Assembly: GCF_040545335.1 (NCBI RefSeq)
Contig: NZ_JBEPLU010000002.1
Span: 792,264 to 856,263, forward strand
Origin: Phenylobacterium koreense
GTDB lineage: Bacteria > Pseudomonadota > Alphaproteobacteria > Caulobacterales > Caulobacteraceae
Direction of reading: 5' to 3'
Length of the DNA stretch: 64,000 nucleotides
The notes below the pieces were generated by a model, which was not told where the DNA came from, did no database searches, and saw only the letters and a list, made by a program, of their open reading frames with translations. The position numbers and the translations under genes were made by a program. Shown piece after piece: positions 35,356 through 43,322 of this stretch; position 1 is the first letter of the stretch; every line of letters starts with the position of its first letter.

Positions 35356-35427
35356 CTACTTCTCGGCCATTACCGACCCCTAGCGGACGATCGGCTCGAT
35401 CAAGACGGGCCAGTTGCGCGTATAGCG

Positions 35428-35931
35428 CTACTGGCCCGAGCACGGCGATCGCGCCCGGCCGTCGTGCGTGCCAAGCGGCCGTGCTGGCGCGTCATGCCAA
35501 GCATATGGACTGTCTCGCTCGACCTCAGGATTCAGAGGATACCGACCACGGTTCTCGGGTTTCCGCTTTTCCCCGACAACTATGAGTCTGACTTCCTCCT
35601 CGGTGTTATTCAGGAAGGTGTGGCAGATACCTGTGCCCGCCGGGAATGCGACGCTGTCACCCGGCATCAGCGGGTGGAGTTCCCCGTCGATCCAAGCATC
35701 CGGTCGTCCCTGCACGACAAAGACGAACTCTTCCTCGGCGCTCTCGGCGTGAGGATACGAGGTACGCCGGCCGGGCGGAAGTCGAACGTGATGTATGCCA
35801 ATGCGTGTCAGGCCAAGTCGGCGGCCGAGTGAAGCGTCCAAACCCATCGGCTCTTCGCTGCCCTGGTATCTATGCGGCTCAGGTGACTCCAACTCGGACC
35901 AATGAGCTATGAAGGGCGGGCGTGCTGTCAC
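35428..35931 (-). CDS. Cupin-domain protein
   Basis: 167 residues from a GTG at 35931 (TARPPFIAHWSELESPEPHR). A single cupin: motif 1 region PHAESAEEEFVFVVQGRPDA, with IDGELHPLMPGDSV, and motif 2 region PAGTGICHTFLNNTEEEVRL. The histidine and glutamates for metal binding are present. Many alphaproteobacteria have close relatives with the same ends (NPEVERD and RPLGTHDG). Likely a metal-dependent enzyme or sugar-binding protein, substrate unknown. Its 5' end overlaps the start region of the rightward HAD gene, which makes both starts uncertain. Confidence 0.85.
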   Translation of the reverse strand: MTARPPFIAHWSELESPEPHRYQGSEEPMGLDASLGRRLGLTRIGIHHVRLPPGRRTSYPHAESAEEEFVFVVQGRPDAWIDGELHPLMPGDSVAFPAGTGICHTFLNNTEEEVRLIVVGEKRKPENRGRYPLNPEVERDSPYAWHDAPARPLGTHDGRARSPCSGQ

Positions 35932-36606
35932 TTGGTTTCCCCAAGAATCAAAGCGCAGGCATTGCGGACGGAGGCTAGGCTGCCCGGCATTGACGCTATC
36001 TTGTTCGATGCCGATGGCGTCTTTCAACGCCCTCCGATCGATCTCGCCAATCAACTTGCACACGCATTAGGTGTTGCGCCGCACCACGCAGACACGTTCA
36101 TCCTGGAATTGTTTGCGGCGGAAGCCATGGCGCTGACCGGTGAGAATGACGTCCTTGCTTGTGCCGAACCTGTCCTCACGCGTTGGTCGATTGAAGGTGG
36201 AATAGAGCCTTTCAACCACCTTTGGCATCAGATCGATGTCCATTCCGAGGTGCTTGACGTGGTCGAGGATTTACGAGCGACTGGGCAATATTGCGCTATC
36301 GCATCTAATCAACAGGCCCGAAGAGCAAGGGCTATGTCCGTCGGACTCTCCTACCGCGAGAAGTTCGATGCCGAGTTCTACTCCTGCGATCTCGGCCTCA
36401 AAAAGCCGATGGGAGCTTACTTTCATCGCGTCGTTGAACGGTGTGGGTTCGAGCCTTCCCGCATGCTGTTCGTAGACGACCGCGCTGCCAATTTGGCTGC
36501 AGCAAGCGCCCTCGGGATTCACACGCTACACTTCGTGGCAGAGGAGCACGCGGAAAAAGGCAATGCACTAAGGGCTATGATTAGGGCTTTCGAGGAGTCC
36601 CTCTAG
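35902..36606 (+). CDS. HAD-superfamily hydrolase
   Basis: Haloacid-dehalogenase fold phosphatase with all four motifs: I in AILFDADGVFQ, II in AIASNQQARR, III at LKKPMGAYFHRVV, IV in MLFVDDRAANLAAA. A cap domain lies between motifs I and II, as in subfamily I phosphatases and epoxide-hydrolase-like HADs. The reading frame opens with ATG 35902, but that would overlap the cupin gene; a CTG at 35980 just after GGAGG gives a start (LPGIDAILFD) nearer to the first strand. Product is about 209-234 residues. Confidence 0.82.
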   Translation: MSYEGRACCHLVSPRIKAQALRTEARLPGIDAILFDADGVFQRPPIDLANQLAHALGVAPHHADTFILELFAAEAMALTGENDVLACAEPVLTRWSIEGGIEPFNHLWHQIDVHSEVLDVVEDLRATGQYCAIASNQQARRARAMSVGLSYREKFDAEFYSCDLGLKKPMGAYFHRVVERCGFEPSRMLFVDDRAANLAAASALGIHTLHFVAEEHAEKGNALRAMIRAFEESL

Positions 36607-37034
36607 GTCCGCGTTCCAACCCCCAGAGCCATTCGGTGTGTCCGCTTCGCCGCAGGACGCCTAGTCCGCGCCGAAGCGACCGCTCGGCGCCAGTTGGAGA
36701 CATAGGCCGCGGGGCTGAAAGCGGACTCCCTTGAAGGTCTGCTAGCAGGAGAGTCGCGATCAACCGGATCCGACCCGTAGGCGACGTTGCGTGGGTCTGT
36801 TTTCAGGTATGCACTGGCGCGGGACCGGCTTTAGGAAAGCCAAACACCCATCAAGGATGCCCCCGTCCAGCTCCCTTCGAGATCGCGTCGGAGAAGTAGC
36901 AGGTAGCCGTAACCTGCACGCGATCCCGAGAGCGTCGAAACATAGACCTCCGATACCGCGTCATGCCAGGAGTCTGAGCTGCTTCGCGCCTCTGTGCAGC
37001 CTCTGGAGCCAGGTTTGGCGACCCGCTGGTATCT
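36607..37034. repeat. Dispersed repeat copy E and gene-free stretch
   Basis: 36620-36785 holds the clearest copy of the dispersed repeat, with GTCCGCTT at the left and CAGTTGG, GCGGGGCTGAAAGCGGACTC and CCGGATCCGACCCG at the right, matching copy A. The rest to 37034 has overlapping open frames on both strands without motifs, and I call no gene there. Confidence 0.5.
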
Positions 37035-37160
37035 GTGCAATCTCCCGCCATGAGCGAGGTTACGGTCAATTTCATAGCGTTCGACGAGGCGCTCGACGCA
37101 TGCCTCATGGTGCTTGTCGAAGAAGCTTGGACCGGGCCGGTCGAGGTGCATCTACGGGAG
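37035..37160 (+). pseudogene. 5' fragment of a small DUF6572-like gene
   Basis: MSEVTVNFIAFDEALDACLM continuing with VLVEEAWTGPVEVHLRELQD looks like a genuine start of a small protein with good codon choice, similar to the DUF6572 pattern (a strand, then VEE and a helix with LQD). After residue 42 the frame loses this character and runs antisense through the next gene. Probably truncated; assignment is weak. Confidence 0.35.
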
Positions 37161-37211
37161 CTTCAGGATCGCCGTCCATGTCCCAGCAATCCGCGACTGC
37201 ATCCGCGCCTC

Positions 37212-37409
37212 CTAGTCAATGCGGCGAACGCGGACGGCACGGCGCATGCCATCGACGTACATCGCGTCGCCGTCCAGAATCGCCTGCGGCCGGTAGGCGT
37301 AACGGTATTCGTAGTAGTACTCCGCCTGCCGCCACACAGATCCATCGGTAAGCCGGACGATCGTGTCGCCGTCCCACCCTTCCCATTCATCTTCGATCTG
37401 CTTGCGCAT
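37212..37409 (-). CDS. Small conserved hypothetical protein
   Basis: 65 residues: MRKQIEDEWEGWDGDTIVRL, TDGSVWRQAEYYYEYRYAYR and YVDGMRRAVRVRRID. The pattern GWDGDTIVxLTDGxxWxQxxYYYxYxYAYxP is familiar from many small bacterial proteins of unknown function. Cytoplasmic. It follows the MAKNTGDG gene on the same strand, downstream of the nuclease-helicase. Confidence 0.65.
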   Translation of the reverse strand: MRKQIEDEWEGWDGDTIVRLTDGSVWRQAEYYYEYRYAYRPQAILDGDAMYVDGMRRAVRVRRID

Positions 37410-37429
37410 CGAATGAGTCCGCCGAGTTC

Positions 37430-37618
37430 TTAGGAGTTATCCGTGTCGCGGCCATCCGGCTCGGACGCCACGCCCTTGAACTTGCCCGGGCTCTGCTTGA
37501 CCTCCATAAAGGTGCCCGTTCGCTCGTCGCGCTTCTGATAGAGGCCATCGGCCCGCTGGAACTGCGTCCGGCCTGTCACCGACCCGCGACGGAAACCATC
37601 ACCCGTATTCTTCGCCAT
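37430..37618 (-). CDS. Small conserved hypothetical protein (MAKNTGDG family)
   Basis: 62 residues, basic and probably disordered: MAKNTGDGFRRGSVTGRTQF, then YQKRDERTGTFMEVKQS and FKGVASE. Proteins with the same start and the FMxxK/FKGV tail occur widely beside mobile or defence genes. The ATG follows AGGATCG. It lies 82 bases after the nuclease-helicase stop, same strand, and may belong to that transcript. Confidence 0.7.
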   Translation of the reverse strand: MAKNTGDGFRRGSVTGRTQFQRADGLYQKRDERTGTFMEVKQSPGKFKGVASEPDGRDTDNS

Positions 37619-37700
37619 GGCGGCGATCCTTTCGTATTTGCCACGACCCGCTGGCCGCCTGGAAAGGTCTACCCCCTGAGGGTGTCAGAATCGGTCGTGG

Positions 37701-40700
37701 TCATCTGCCAAGGCGGCCATAGGCGTCCAAAGCGCAGAGCGCGTTTACCAGGGTCATCTCTTCGATCGTCCGGCACGGGGTCTCGAGCAGCGCCGGACTG
37801 GCGAAGACGATCGCCGCGGCTTGCGCCCGCGACACCGCCACATTGATGCGGTTCAATGAGAACAGGAAGGCGATGTCCCGCGGCAGTTCCTCGCCGCTTG
37901 AGGTGGTCATCGACACGAGGCAGACAAGCGCTTCTTGGCCCTGAAAGCGGTCGACCGTACCCACCCGCACCGCGGCCGGCAGCGCCGCCCGCAATGCGTT
38001 CACCTGGGCGTTGTACGGCGCGACCACGAGGATGTCTTCCAATCCGACACGCCGCGATGCGCCCTCACGATTTCGATAGTTCGCCGTCGTTAGATGTCCC
38101 ACCGCCTCGACAATCGCCGCCACCTCCTCGGAGCTCGTCTGGGCGCGGCCCACGTGCGACACGGGCTGCAGGCGCGCGCCGAGCAGATCCGCCGGGCCGC
38201 TGGCCAGCGACTGGGCGCTCGCGCCGTCGTCGCTCTCCAGTTGTCCCTGATAGACCGTCTCGGAGATGAAACGACACACTCGAGGATGCATCCGGCGGCT
38301 AACCGGCATGAAGATTCCACGGTCGGCCGGCACGACACGATGGTCGCCTATCAGATATTCGAGGCAGGACTGTCCACTCTGACCGGGATGTACGCCTTGC
38401 AGCGGCTGCGGCAACTGCATCGGGTCGCCAACCAGGACGATGCTGCGCGCGCAGCGGGCCATAGCCAGCAGATTGGCCAAGGAGACCTGTCCGGCCTCAT
38501 CCACCACCAGCACATCGAACGCCGGCTCGGCGTATCGCGCGAAATGCCAGGCGGTGGCGCCGACAACCTGGGCCTGGCCGATCTCCGGCGCATCGTTGTC
38601 GCTGACCAGTACGATCCCGCCATCGGTTTCGTCGTCGCCGTCGTCAGACGCCTTCTGAACTAGCCGAACGGACACACCCACGTCGCGCGCCCTGGCGACC
38701 GTCGCCTTAAGGAGATTGCCGATCGCCTTGTGGCTATTCGACGCGACGGCGATCCGACGCCCTTCGCGGACGAGGTCGACGATCGCCAGCGCGCTCACGT
38801 AGGTCTTCCCAGTGCCGGGCGGTCCCTGGATCGCGATGACCGATGAGTTGAGGTCGCAGACGGCGCGGCTGACTTCCGAGGGCAGGTCGACACCGGGCGT
38901 CGCGATTCCTCCGGGTCGCGGGCCGTCGACGAACCTCGGGGGACGCCGCGCCAAGAGATCTTCCACCGCGCGTAGCGTGCCTGGCGCGTTGACCAACGCC
39001 GTGCCCACCGCCGCGATCGCATTGCGTAGCACGGCGTTCTGGATCGGCATCGGCGGAATGAGGTCCAGCCGATCCGGCAACGCCCCCTTCTCGAGCGTGC
39101 GGCGCAGGCGGACCGTGCGGGCGACGGGATCGAGCTCGCGAAGATCAACCGACGCTGGCTGGGCCGCCGGCCTGACACACGGCTTCTTCCCAGCCCTAAG
39201 CTTAGTCTCCTGGGCCGGATAACTGTAGATGCGCTCGTAGGACTTGGCGTTGACCTTCTCCGCCGGCCCAAGCGCCTCGAGACCGACGAGGCAATCGAGG
39301 TCGTCAATCAGGTCCTCTCCCTCGCCGGACAGCCGATCAAAGATCGACCACCACGCCGGCTTGTCCTCGCGCTTGTGGAATCCATGCAGGTCGGCGACCA
39401 GTTCGCCGACTTCGGGTCCGAGCCGCGCTGCAAGCGGTGCCAGACGGAGGCGCAGGGCAGCCTCCTCAGCGTCTTCCTCGGCGACATTGGCCAGGGCGCC
39501 GGCCCCAGGCGCGGCTGCAGGGGCTCGCCATGCCATCTTCGGCGGCCTGACTGAGGCGACCAGCCAGTCACGCAGCAGCTGCGTAGATCGGCAATCGGTC
39601 TCGTTATAAGCGCGGATTTCCTCAAGCAGTTCGGGCGCTCGCGTCTCCCGCCAGCGCTCGTAAACAACGACGCTCGCGCCAGCGGTCGCCACCTCGCCAG
39701 CCCGCTTCTCCATGTAGAAGACTTCTAGGTCCTTGATCGAATAGCCTGGCTCGGACGCGACCATCCCGCCCGACACGACGCGGAACAGATCGACGAACCG
39801 GCCCTCACGCTGGAGCTGGTCCATCGCCGCCTCGCCGACCCGATGGGCCGCCGTAAGGCGGCGCAGGGCGGCCAGTTCGTAGTTGGCGTAGTGATAGACA
39901 TGTGCGCCGGGATAGACGCGCAGACGATCAACGATGAACGCGATAAGGCCCGCCACAGCCTCCCCCTCGGCCTGCCGGTCGTGCGCCCAGAACGCCTGGA
40001 AGCGCCATGCGCCGCCGTCGTGGATCCACACGCCGTGGAGATACTCAAGGCCGCCTGGAAAATACGGGTCCCCCTCAATGTCGTAGAAGATGTCGCCCGC
40101 GTTCGGCTCCGGCAGCAGTGATAGCCCCTTCCCCAGCTCCGGAGGCCTCAGCTCGAAGCTGGGCCCGCCGCCAGCACGGCGCGCCGCTTGCAGTCGCGCC
40201 TGAACCTGAAGGCGCGACTGGGTTTCCGCCGCCAGGTGCGGCACGCGCGCGTCGTGCGCCGCCAGCGCGCCCAGCGTCGCGACGCCTACCGCCTCGAGCT
40301 TCTGCACTTGGCTGCGGCTGATCCCGGCGACCAGGTTCAAGCTGTCGGCGGCTTCCCATTCGCCCTGGCAATGGGAGCGCCACCGGCACAGACCGCAGGC
40401 GGAAACCGGAACAGGCCGCGTCTCGGGGCGCGCCTCCAGAAACGCTTCAAGCCTTCCGCGGGCATGCCGGGCATACGCCGAAACGTCGGACATCCGAATA
40501 CTGGCGCGCGCGCCGTCGCCGAGTTCCAGATGCGCAAATTCCGGTGCCACGCCCTGCGTCTCGGCCAGGAGATCCGAGTAGAGCGCCAGCTGCAGTACAT
40601 GCTTCGGGTCCGGCGAGCGTTTCAGCTTCGTATCGACCACCTCATACGAGAATGGCCCCAGCCGCGATGGCGTCTCCACCCGCTCGAGGAAATCGGAATA

Positions 40701-41033
40701 ACCGCCCCAGGCGCCGCCAAGAAAGGCACCCTGGAAGATCACATTCGCGCCGGTCGCCAGCGCCTCACGCGTCGCCGCTACAGACGCCTCCAGGGCAAGC
40801 CCCTCCTTGGCGATCTCGGCCACCCTCTGACCTTCCGCCTTAAGCTTAGCGAGAAACGCGGCCTCATGGGCGTCGCCTTGCTTCTGGAGCAACTCGGCCT
40901 CATCGCCGTCGGCGTCGGGCTTCAGGTCTCCAACCTCGAGGCGTCGCAGGTCCAGGGCGGTCGCATGCGCGCAGCCCTTGAAGCGCATCAGGTCCGACGC
41001 CGACAGGCGCAGCACGCCTTCGATCCGTTGCAT
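37701..41033 (-). CDS. TM0106-type RecB-like nuclease fused to SF1 helicase
   Basis: 1110 residues with three parts. (1) Residues 1-225: RecB-like PD-(D/E)xK nuclease with GGYSDFLERV, EVVDTKLKRS and LQLALYSDLL, and a cysteine cluster CGLCRWRSHC that may hold a metal or Fe-S site. (2) About 305-490: RNase H-like exonuclease domain (DIFYDIEGDPYF, YHYANYE, YNETDCRST). (3) About 700-1100: superfamily 1 helicase with Walker A GPPGTGKT near 737, Walker B VDEAGQ near 846, and late motifs VDRFQGQEALVCLV and NRINVAVSRA. This layout is known from TM0106/DNA2-like proteins, several of which are linked to phage defence. The start at 41033 is 30 bases from the divergent WYL gene. Confidence 0.9.
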   Translation of the reverse strand: MQRIEGVLRLSASDLMRFKGCAHATALDLRRLEVGDLKPDADGDEAELLQKQGDAHEAAFLAKLKAEGQRVAEIAKEGLALEASVAATREALATGANVIFQGAFLGGAWGGYSDFLERVETPSRLGPFSYEVVDTKLKRSPDPKHVLQLALYSDLLAETQGVAPEFAHLELGDGARASIRMSDVSAYARHARGRLEAFLEARPETRPVPVSACGLCRWRSHCQGEWEAADSLNLVAGISRSQVQKLEAVGVATLGALAAHDARVPHLAAETQSRLQVQARLQAARRAGGGPSFELRPPELGKGLSLLPEPNAGDIFYDIEGDPYFPGGLEYLHGVWIHDGGAWRFQAFWAHDRQAEGEAVAGLIAFIVDRLRVYPGAHVYHYANYELAALRRLTAAHRVGEAAMDQLQREGRFVDLFRVVSGGMVASEPGYSIKDLEVFYMEKRAGEVATAGASVVVYERWRETRAPELLEEIRAYNETDCRSTQLLRDWLVASVRPPKMAWRAPAAAPGAGALANVAEEDAEEAALRLRLAPLAARLGPEVGELVADLHGFHKREDKPAWWSIFDRLSGEGEDLIDDLDCLVGLEALGPAEKVNAKSYERIYSYPAQETKLRAGKKPCVRPAAQPASVDLRELDPVARTVRLRRTLEKGALPDRLDLIPPMPIQNAVLRNAIAAVGTALVNAPGTLRAVEDLLARRPPRFVDGPRPGGIATPGVDLPSEVSRAVCDLNSSVIAIQGPPGTGKTYVSALAIVDLVREGRRIAVASNSHKAIGNLLKATVARARDVGVSVRLVQKASDDGDDETDGGIVLVSDNDAPEIGQAQVVGATAWHFARYAEPAFDVLVVDEAGQVSLANLLAMARCARSIVLVGDPMQLPQPLQGVHPGQSGQSCLEYLIGDHRVVPADRGIFMPVSRRMHPRVCRFISETVYQGQLESDDGASAQSLASGPADLLGARLQPVSHVGRAQTSSEEVAAIVEAVGHLTTANYRNREGASRRVGLEDILVVAPYNAQVNALRAALPAAVRVGTVDRFQGQEALVCLVSMTTSSGEELPRDIAFLFSLNRINVAVSRAQAAAIVFASPALLETPCRTIEEMTLVNALCALDAYGRLGR

Positions 41034-41045
41034 GTCACATCCCTC

Positions 41046-41088
41046 AGCTTTTTAAGCTATACTATGGCGGGAGTGACAAAAGCTGTCA
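41046..41088. promoter_or_regulatory. Divergent promoter and operators, nuclease-helicase and WYL genes
   Basis: Two small palindromes: AGCTTTTTAAGCT (41046-41058) and TGACAAAAGCTGTCA (41074-41088, arms TGACA/TGTCA). On the leftward strand the second reads TGACAGCTTTTGTCA at about the -35 position for the nuclease-helicase gene, with a TAGTAT-like -10. A 12-base piece of it (CAAAAGCTGTCA) recurs at 42469-42480, upstream of the DUF3892 gene. Confidence 0.55.
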
Positions 41089-42095
41089 TGCGGAGGTTGC
41101 GTTTGTCGTTTGCGAAGGCCCAACAGCTCATCCAACTTGCCTGCCTCGCCTCGCGCCGCCGCGGCGTGTCCCTCGCAGAAATCTGTGAGGAGTTCGGCTG
41201 CGCGCACCGGACAGCCCAGCGTATGACAGTGGCGCTTGAGAGCGCCTTTCCGGCGACCGAGCAGCGACCGGACGAAGACCGTCGCATGCGATGGATTCTG
41301 CCGCAGCGTCCCGACATGCAGCTGCTCAGCGCCTCGGCCGACGAACTCGTCGCTCTTTCGGCCGGCGTCGCGGCGCTGAAGCGCGAGAACATGGCCTCCG
41401 AGGCCGACCTCGTCCGGCGTCTGGAGGCCAAGGTCCGCGCTCTGATCCCTGCGGAGCAGGAGATGCGTCTTGACGTCGACGAGGAAGCCCTAATGGAGGC
41501 GCTCGGCCACGCCGTGCGTCCGGGGCCCCGGCTTGTCGAGAACGCGGTGGTCGATTCAGCGATCTTCGAAGCGTTGAAGGGGCCCTACCGCCTGCGGGTC
41601 GTCTATCGAGGTCATCGCGACAACATTAGCCGCGAGCGGCTGCTCGCTCCGCATGGCCTGCTCCTGGGCGCGCGCCGCTACCTCGTGGCGCTGGACGTGC
41701 AGAAGCCCGGGTCGGCGATGCGGCACTTCCGCGTAGAGGATATCGAGCAGGCCGAGGTCCTGGCGGAGAGCTTTGAGCTCGAGCACGGATTCAATATTCG
41801 CGATCACGCCCGGCTCGGGTTCGCGTCCTTTGTGAACGAGGAGCAGCTGACCGAGGTTATCTGGCGCTTCCGCGACCACGCCGCTGAGCACGCCCGGCGC
41901 TTCAACTTCCACCCGACGCAGATCCTCGAAGATGCCGAGGATGGGGGCCTCATCGTCCGCTTCACGGCCTGCGGCCTGCTGGAAATGTGCTGGCACCTTT
42001 ACACCTGGGGCGATGCGGTCGAGGTGATCGCACCGGACAGCCTGCGCAAGATGGTCGAAGGTCATCGCCGCAACGACTTCCCCGCCCTGCCTTAA
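41064..42095 (+). CDS. WYL-domain transcriptional regulator
   Basis: 343 residues from ATG 41064 (335 from the alternative ATG at 41088). N-terminal HTH: RRRGVSLAEICEEFGCAHRT and AQRMTVALESAFP. A central WYL domain follows (YRLRVVYRGHRDN, RLLAPHGLLLGARRYLVALD; the signature Trp is Arg here), then a WCX-type C-terminal extension with WRFRDHAAEHARRF and CWHLYTWGDAVEVI. WYL proteins often sense nucleic acid and control defence loci. It is divergent from the nuclease-helicase gene and lies over the small palindromes, so it is the likely regulator. Confidence 0.9.
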   Translation: MAGVTKAVMRRLRLSFAKAQQLIQLACLASRRRGVSLAEICEEFGCAHRTAQRMTVALESAFPATEQRPDEDRRMRWILPQRPDMQLLSASADELVALSAGVAALKRENMASEADLVRRLEAKVRALIPAEQEMRLDVDEEALMEALGHAVRPGPRLVENAVVDSAIFEALKGPYRLRVVYRGHRDNISRERLLAPHGLLLGARRYLVALDVQKPGSAMRHFRVEDIEQAEVLAESFELEHGFNIRDHARLGFASFVNEEQLTEVIWRFRDHAAEHARRFNFHPTQILEDAEDGGLIVRFTACGLLEMCWHLYTWGDAVEVIAPDSLRKMVEGHRRNDFPALP

Positions 42096-42107
42096 CCAGA
42101 CGCCGTC

Positions 42108-42139
42108 GCGGCTGGAAAGCTAGACCCTCCAGCCGCTTT
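42108..42139. terminator. Bidirectional terminator between WYL and DUF3892 genes
   Basis: A perfect 9-base-pair stem, GCGGCTGGA (42108-42116) with TCCAGCCGC (42128-42136), followed by TTT on the rightward strand. It sits between the convergent stops at 42095 and 42151, so it can serve both genes. Confidence 0.6.
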
Positions 42140-42150
42140 CGCGCCCACGG

Positions 42151-42414
42151 CTAGCAGTCCGGCAGGTCGTCAAGGTTGTTCTTCGTCGAGCCGTCACGCT
42201 GCGTGCGCAGGTACTTGCCGGTCGCGCCTTTGACGACCTTGATCGGCGTCTCCTGGCCATCGGTCCACTTCACGAAGTACTCGTGAATCTTGTTCTCGAT
42301 GTCCGAGATCGCATCGGCCTTCTTGCGCGGCGACCACGCTTCCGCCCCGTTGCAGAGTTTGGTGATGTCGCCGTCTTTGTCCTTGCCCGACTTGTTCACA
42401 TAACGCTTAGCCAT
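42151..42414 (-). CDS. DUF3892 family protein
   Basis: 87 residues starting MAKRYVNKSGKDKDGDITKL, with CNGAEAWSPRKKADAISDIE and HEYFVKWTDGQETPIKVVKG, a complete DUF3892 domain. Function unknown; often seen near defence or mobile genes. The ATG at 42414 follows GAGGTAAG. Its upstream DNA carries TGACAGCTTTTGACA on the coding strand, nearly identical to the sequence before the nuclease-helicase gene, which suggests co-regulation. Confidence 0.8.
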   Translation of the reverse strand: MAKRYVNKSGKDKDGDITKLCNGAEAWSPRKKADAISDIENKIHEYFVKWTDGQETPIKVVKGATGKYLRTQRDGSTKNNLDDLPDC

Positions 42415-42464
42415 TCGACTTACCTCAAAGGTTGGAGTTGACGTTCCAATCCTGAGGCTCGTGC

Positions 42465-42481
42465 CTGTCAAAAGCTGTCAG
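42465..42481 (-). promoter_or_regulatory. Candidate WYL operator/promoter upstream of DUF3892
   Basis: TGTCAAAAGCTGTCAGG here shares CAAAAGCTGTCA with 41077-41088 in the nuclease-helicase/WYL intergenic region. On the leftward strand it contains TTGACA, a full -35 consensus, about 50 bases before the DUF3892 start. Confidence 0.5.
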
Positions 42482-42584
42482 GGAACAAACAGGGTCTTTG
42501 TTGCTCCGCCCGCATCCCGCTTCGTCCTAGCGCGATGACACCCCTTGAGCCTGAGGTGGTAGTAGGGGAGCTAACCTGGAAGCC

Positions 42585-42740
42585 GACCTTGCCAACGTCG
42601 GCAACGGGCCCTACCAGGTCCTAATCGCTGATGCCGGTCCCAGTGCCCGGAAGCGGACATGGCGATCGACCGCTACGAAGCCCAGACCAGTCATTGCGAT
42701 CCACGCCAGGCTGAGTGCGGGAAGCGGACCTTGCGACTGG
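42585..42740. repeat. Dispersed intergenic repeat, copy F
   Basis: Contains GCCCGGAAGCGGACATGGCG and ATCGACCGCTACGA, then a second GGAAGCGGACCTTGCGAC. The first part is nearly identical to copy I at 55615-55655. It occupies most of the gap before the hipBA operators. Noncoding. Confidence 0.6.
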
Positions 42741-42956
42741 CCGTTTCCCTGGCAGGGCGTACGCCGCCACCGCCCGAACATCGTGGCGGAAAATCCGGGT
42801 GACTTTGTCAGGGTCGGCCGCGGATGTCGCCGCTACCTGGCGCGGCTGGGCGACCAAATTCCAGCCGGCTCGGTTGCTCAGGCCAGCGGCCAACCACCCG
42901 TCCTGCTCCGTCCGAAAGCCGCAGCTAGACTTCGGACACGTAGACATCCGCCGCTT

Positions 42957-43055
42957 TATGCTGAGAACCACATAATCGCTTTTTATGTTGATTCCGACAT
43001 ACAGGGCGATTATGCTGAAAATCGCATAATGCCGTAATATGCGATTTTTGGCATA
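42957..43055 (+). promoter_or_regulatory. Four phased HipB operators upstream of hipBA
   Basis: Four inverted repeats of the form TATGY-N8-RCATA: 42957-42974 (TATGC/ACATA), 42984-43001 (TATGT/ACATA), 43011-43028 (TATGC/GCATA) and 43038-43055 (TATGC/GCATA). Their centres are exactly 27 bases apart. E. coli HipB recognises TATCC-N8-GGATA, so the half-site spacing is the same and one base of the half-site differs. They end 13 bases before the hipB start codon. Confidence 0.85.
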
Positions 43056-43067
43056 GAGGAGGCTGCC

Positions 43068-43322
43068 GTGTCACCTGCAATCGCTCGATCCTCCAGACAA
43101 GTCGGACGGCTCATTCATCGGTTCCGCCAGGAGCAGGGGTACACCCAGACCCAGCTTGCTCACTTGGCAGGTCAGCGTCAGGAAATGATCTCGAAGATCG
43201 AAACCGGCCAAGGCGGGGTCAAGCTCGACACGCTTTTTGACGTTCTGGCCGCCCTTCGCCTTGAACTCGTTGTAGAGCCCCGCAGCCAAAGCTCGGCGGC
43301 TGACATCGAGGATATCTTCTGA
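43068..43322 (+). CDS. hipB: HipB-type antitoxin
   Basis: 84 residues. XRE helix-turn-helix: RSSRQVGRLIHRFRQEQGYT, QTQLAHLAGQRQEMISKIET, and LDTLFDVLAALRLELVVEP as the dimer strand, the usual HipB length and layout. GTG start with an AGAGGAGG ribosome binding site. Overlaps hipA by one base (TGATG). It should bind HipA and the four operators just upstream. Confidence 0.92.
   Translation: MSPAIARSSRQVGRLIHRFRQEQGYTQTQLAHLAGQRQEMISKIETGQGGVKLDTLFDVLAALRLELVVEPRSQSSAADIEDIF

Noticed and set aside
36831-37151. 106-codon leftward frame before the 65-residue gene
   Set aside because: Overlaps the rightward 5' gene fragment at 37035, which has better codon use; no motif or ribosome binding site.
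42585-43055. CRISPR-like array
   Set aside because: The regular 27-base spacing comes from palindromic operators before hipB, not from direct repeats with unique spacers; no cas genes anywhere in the window.
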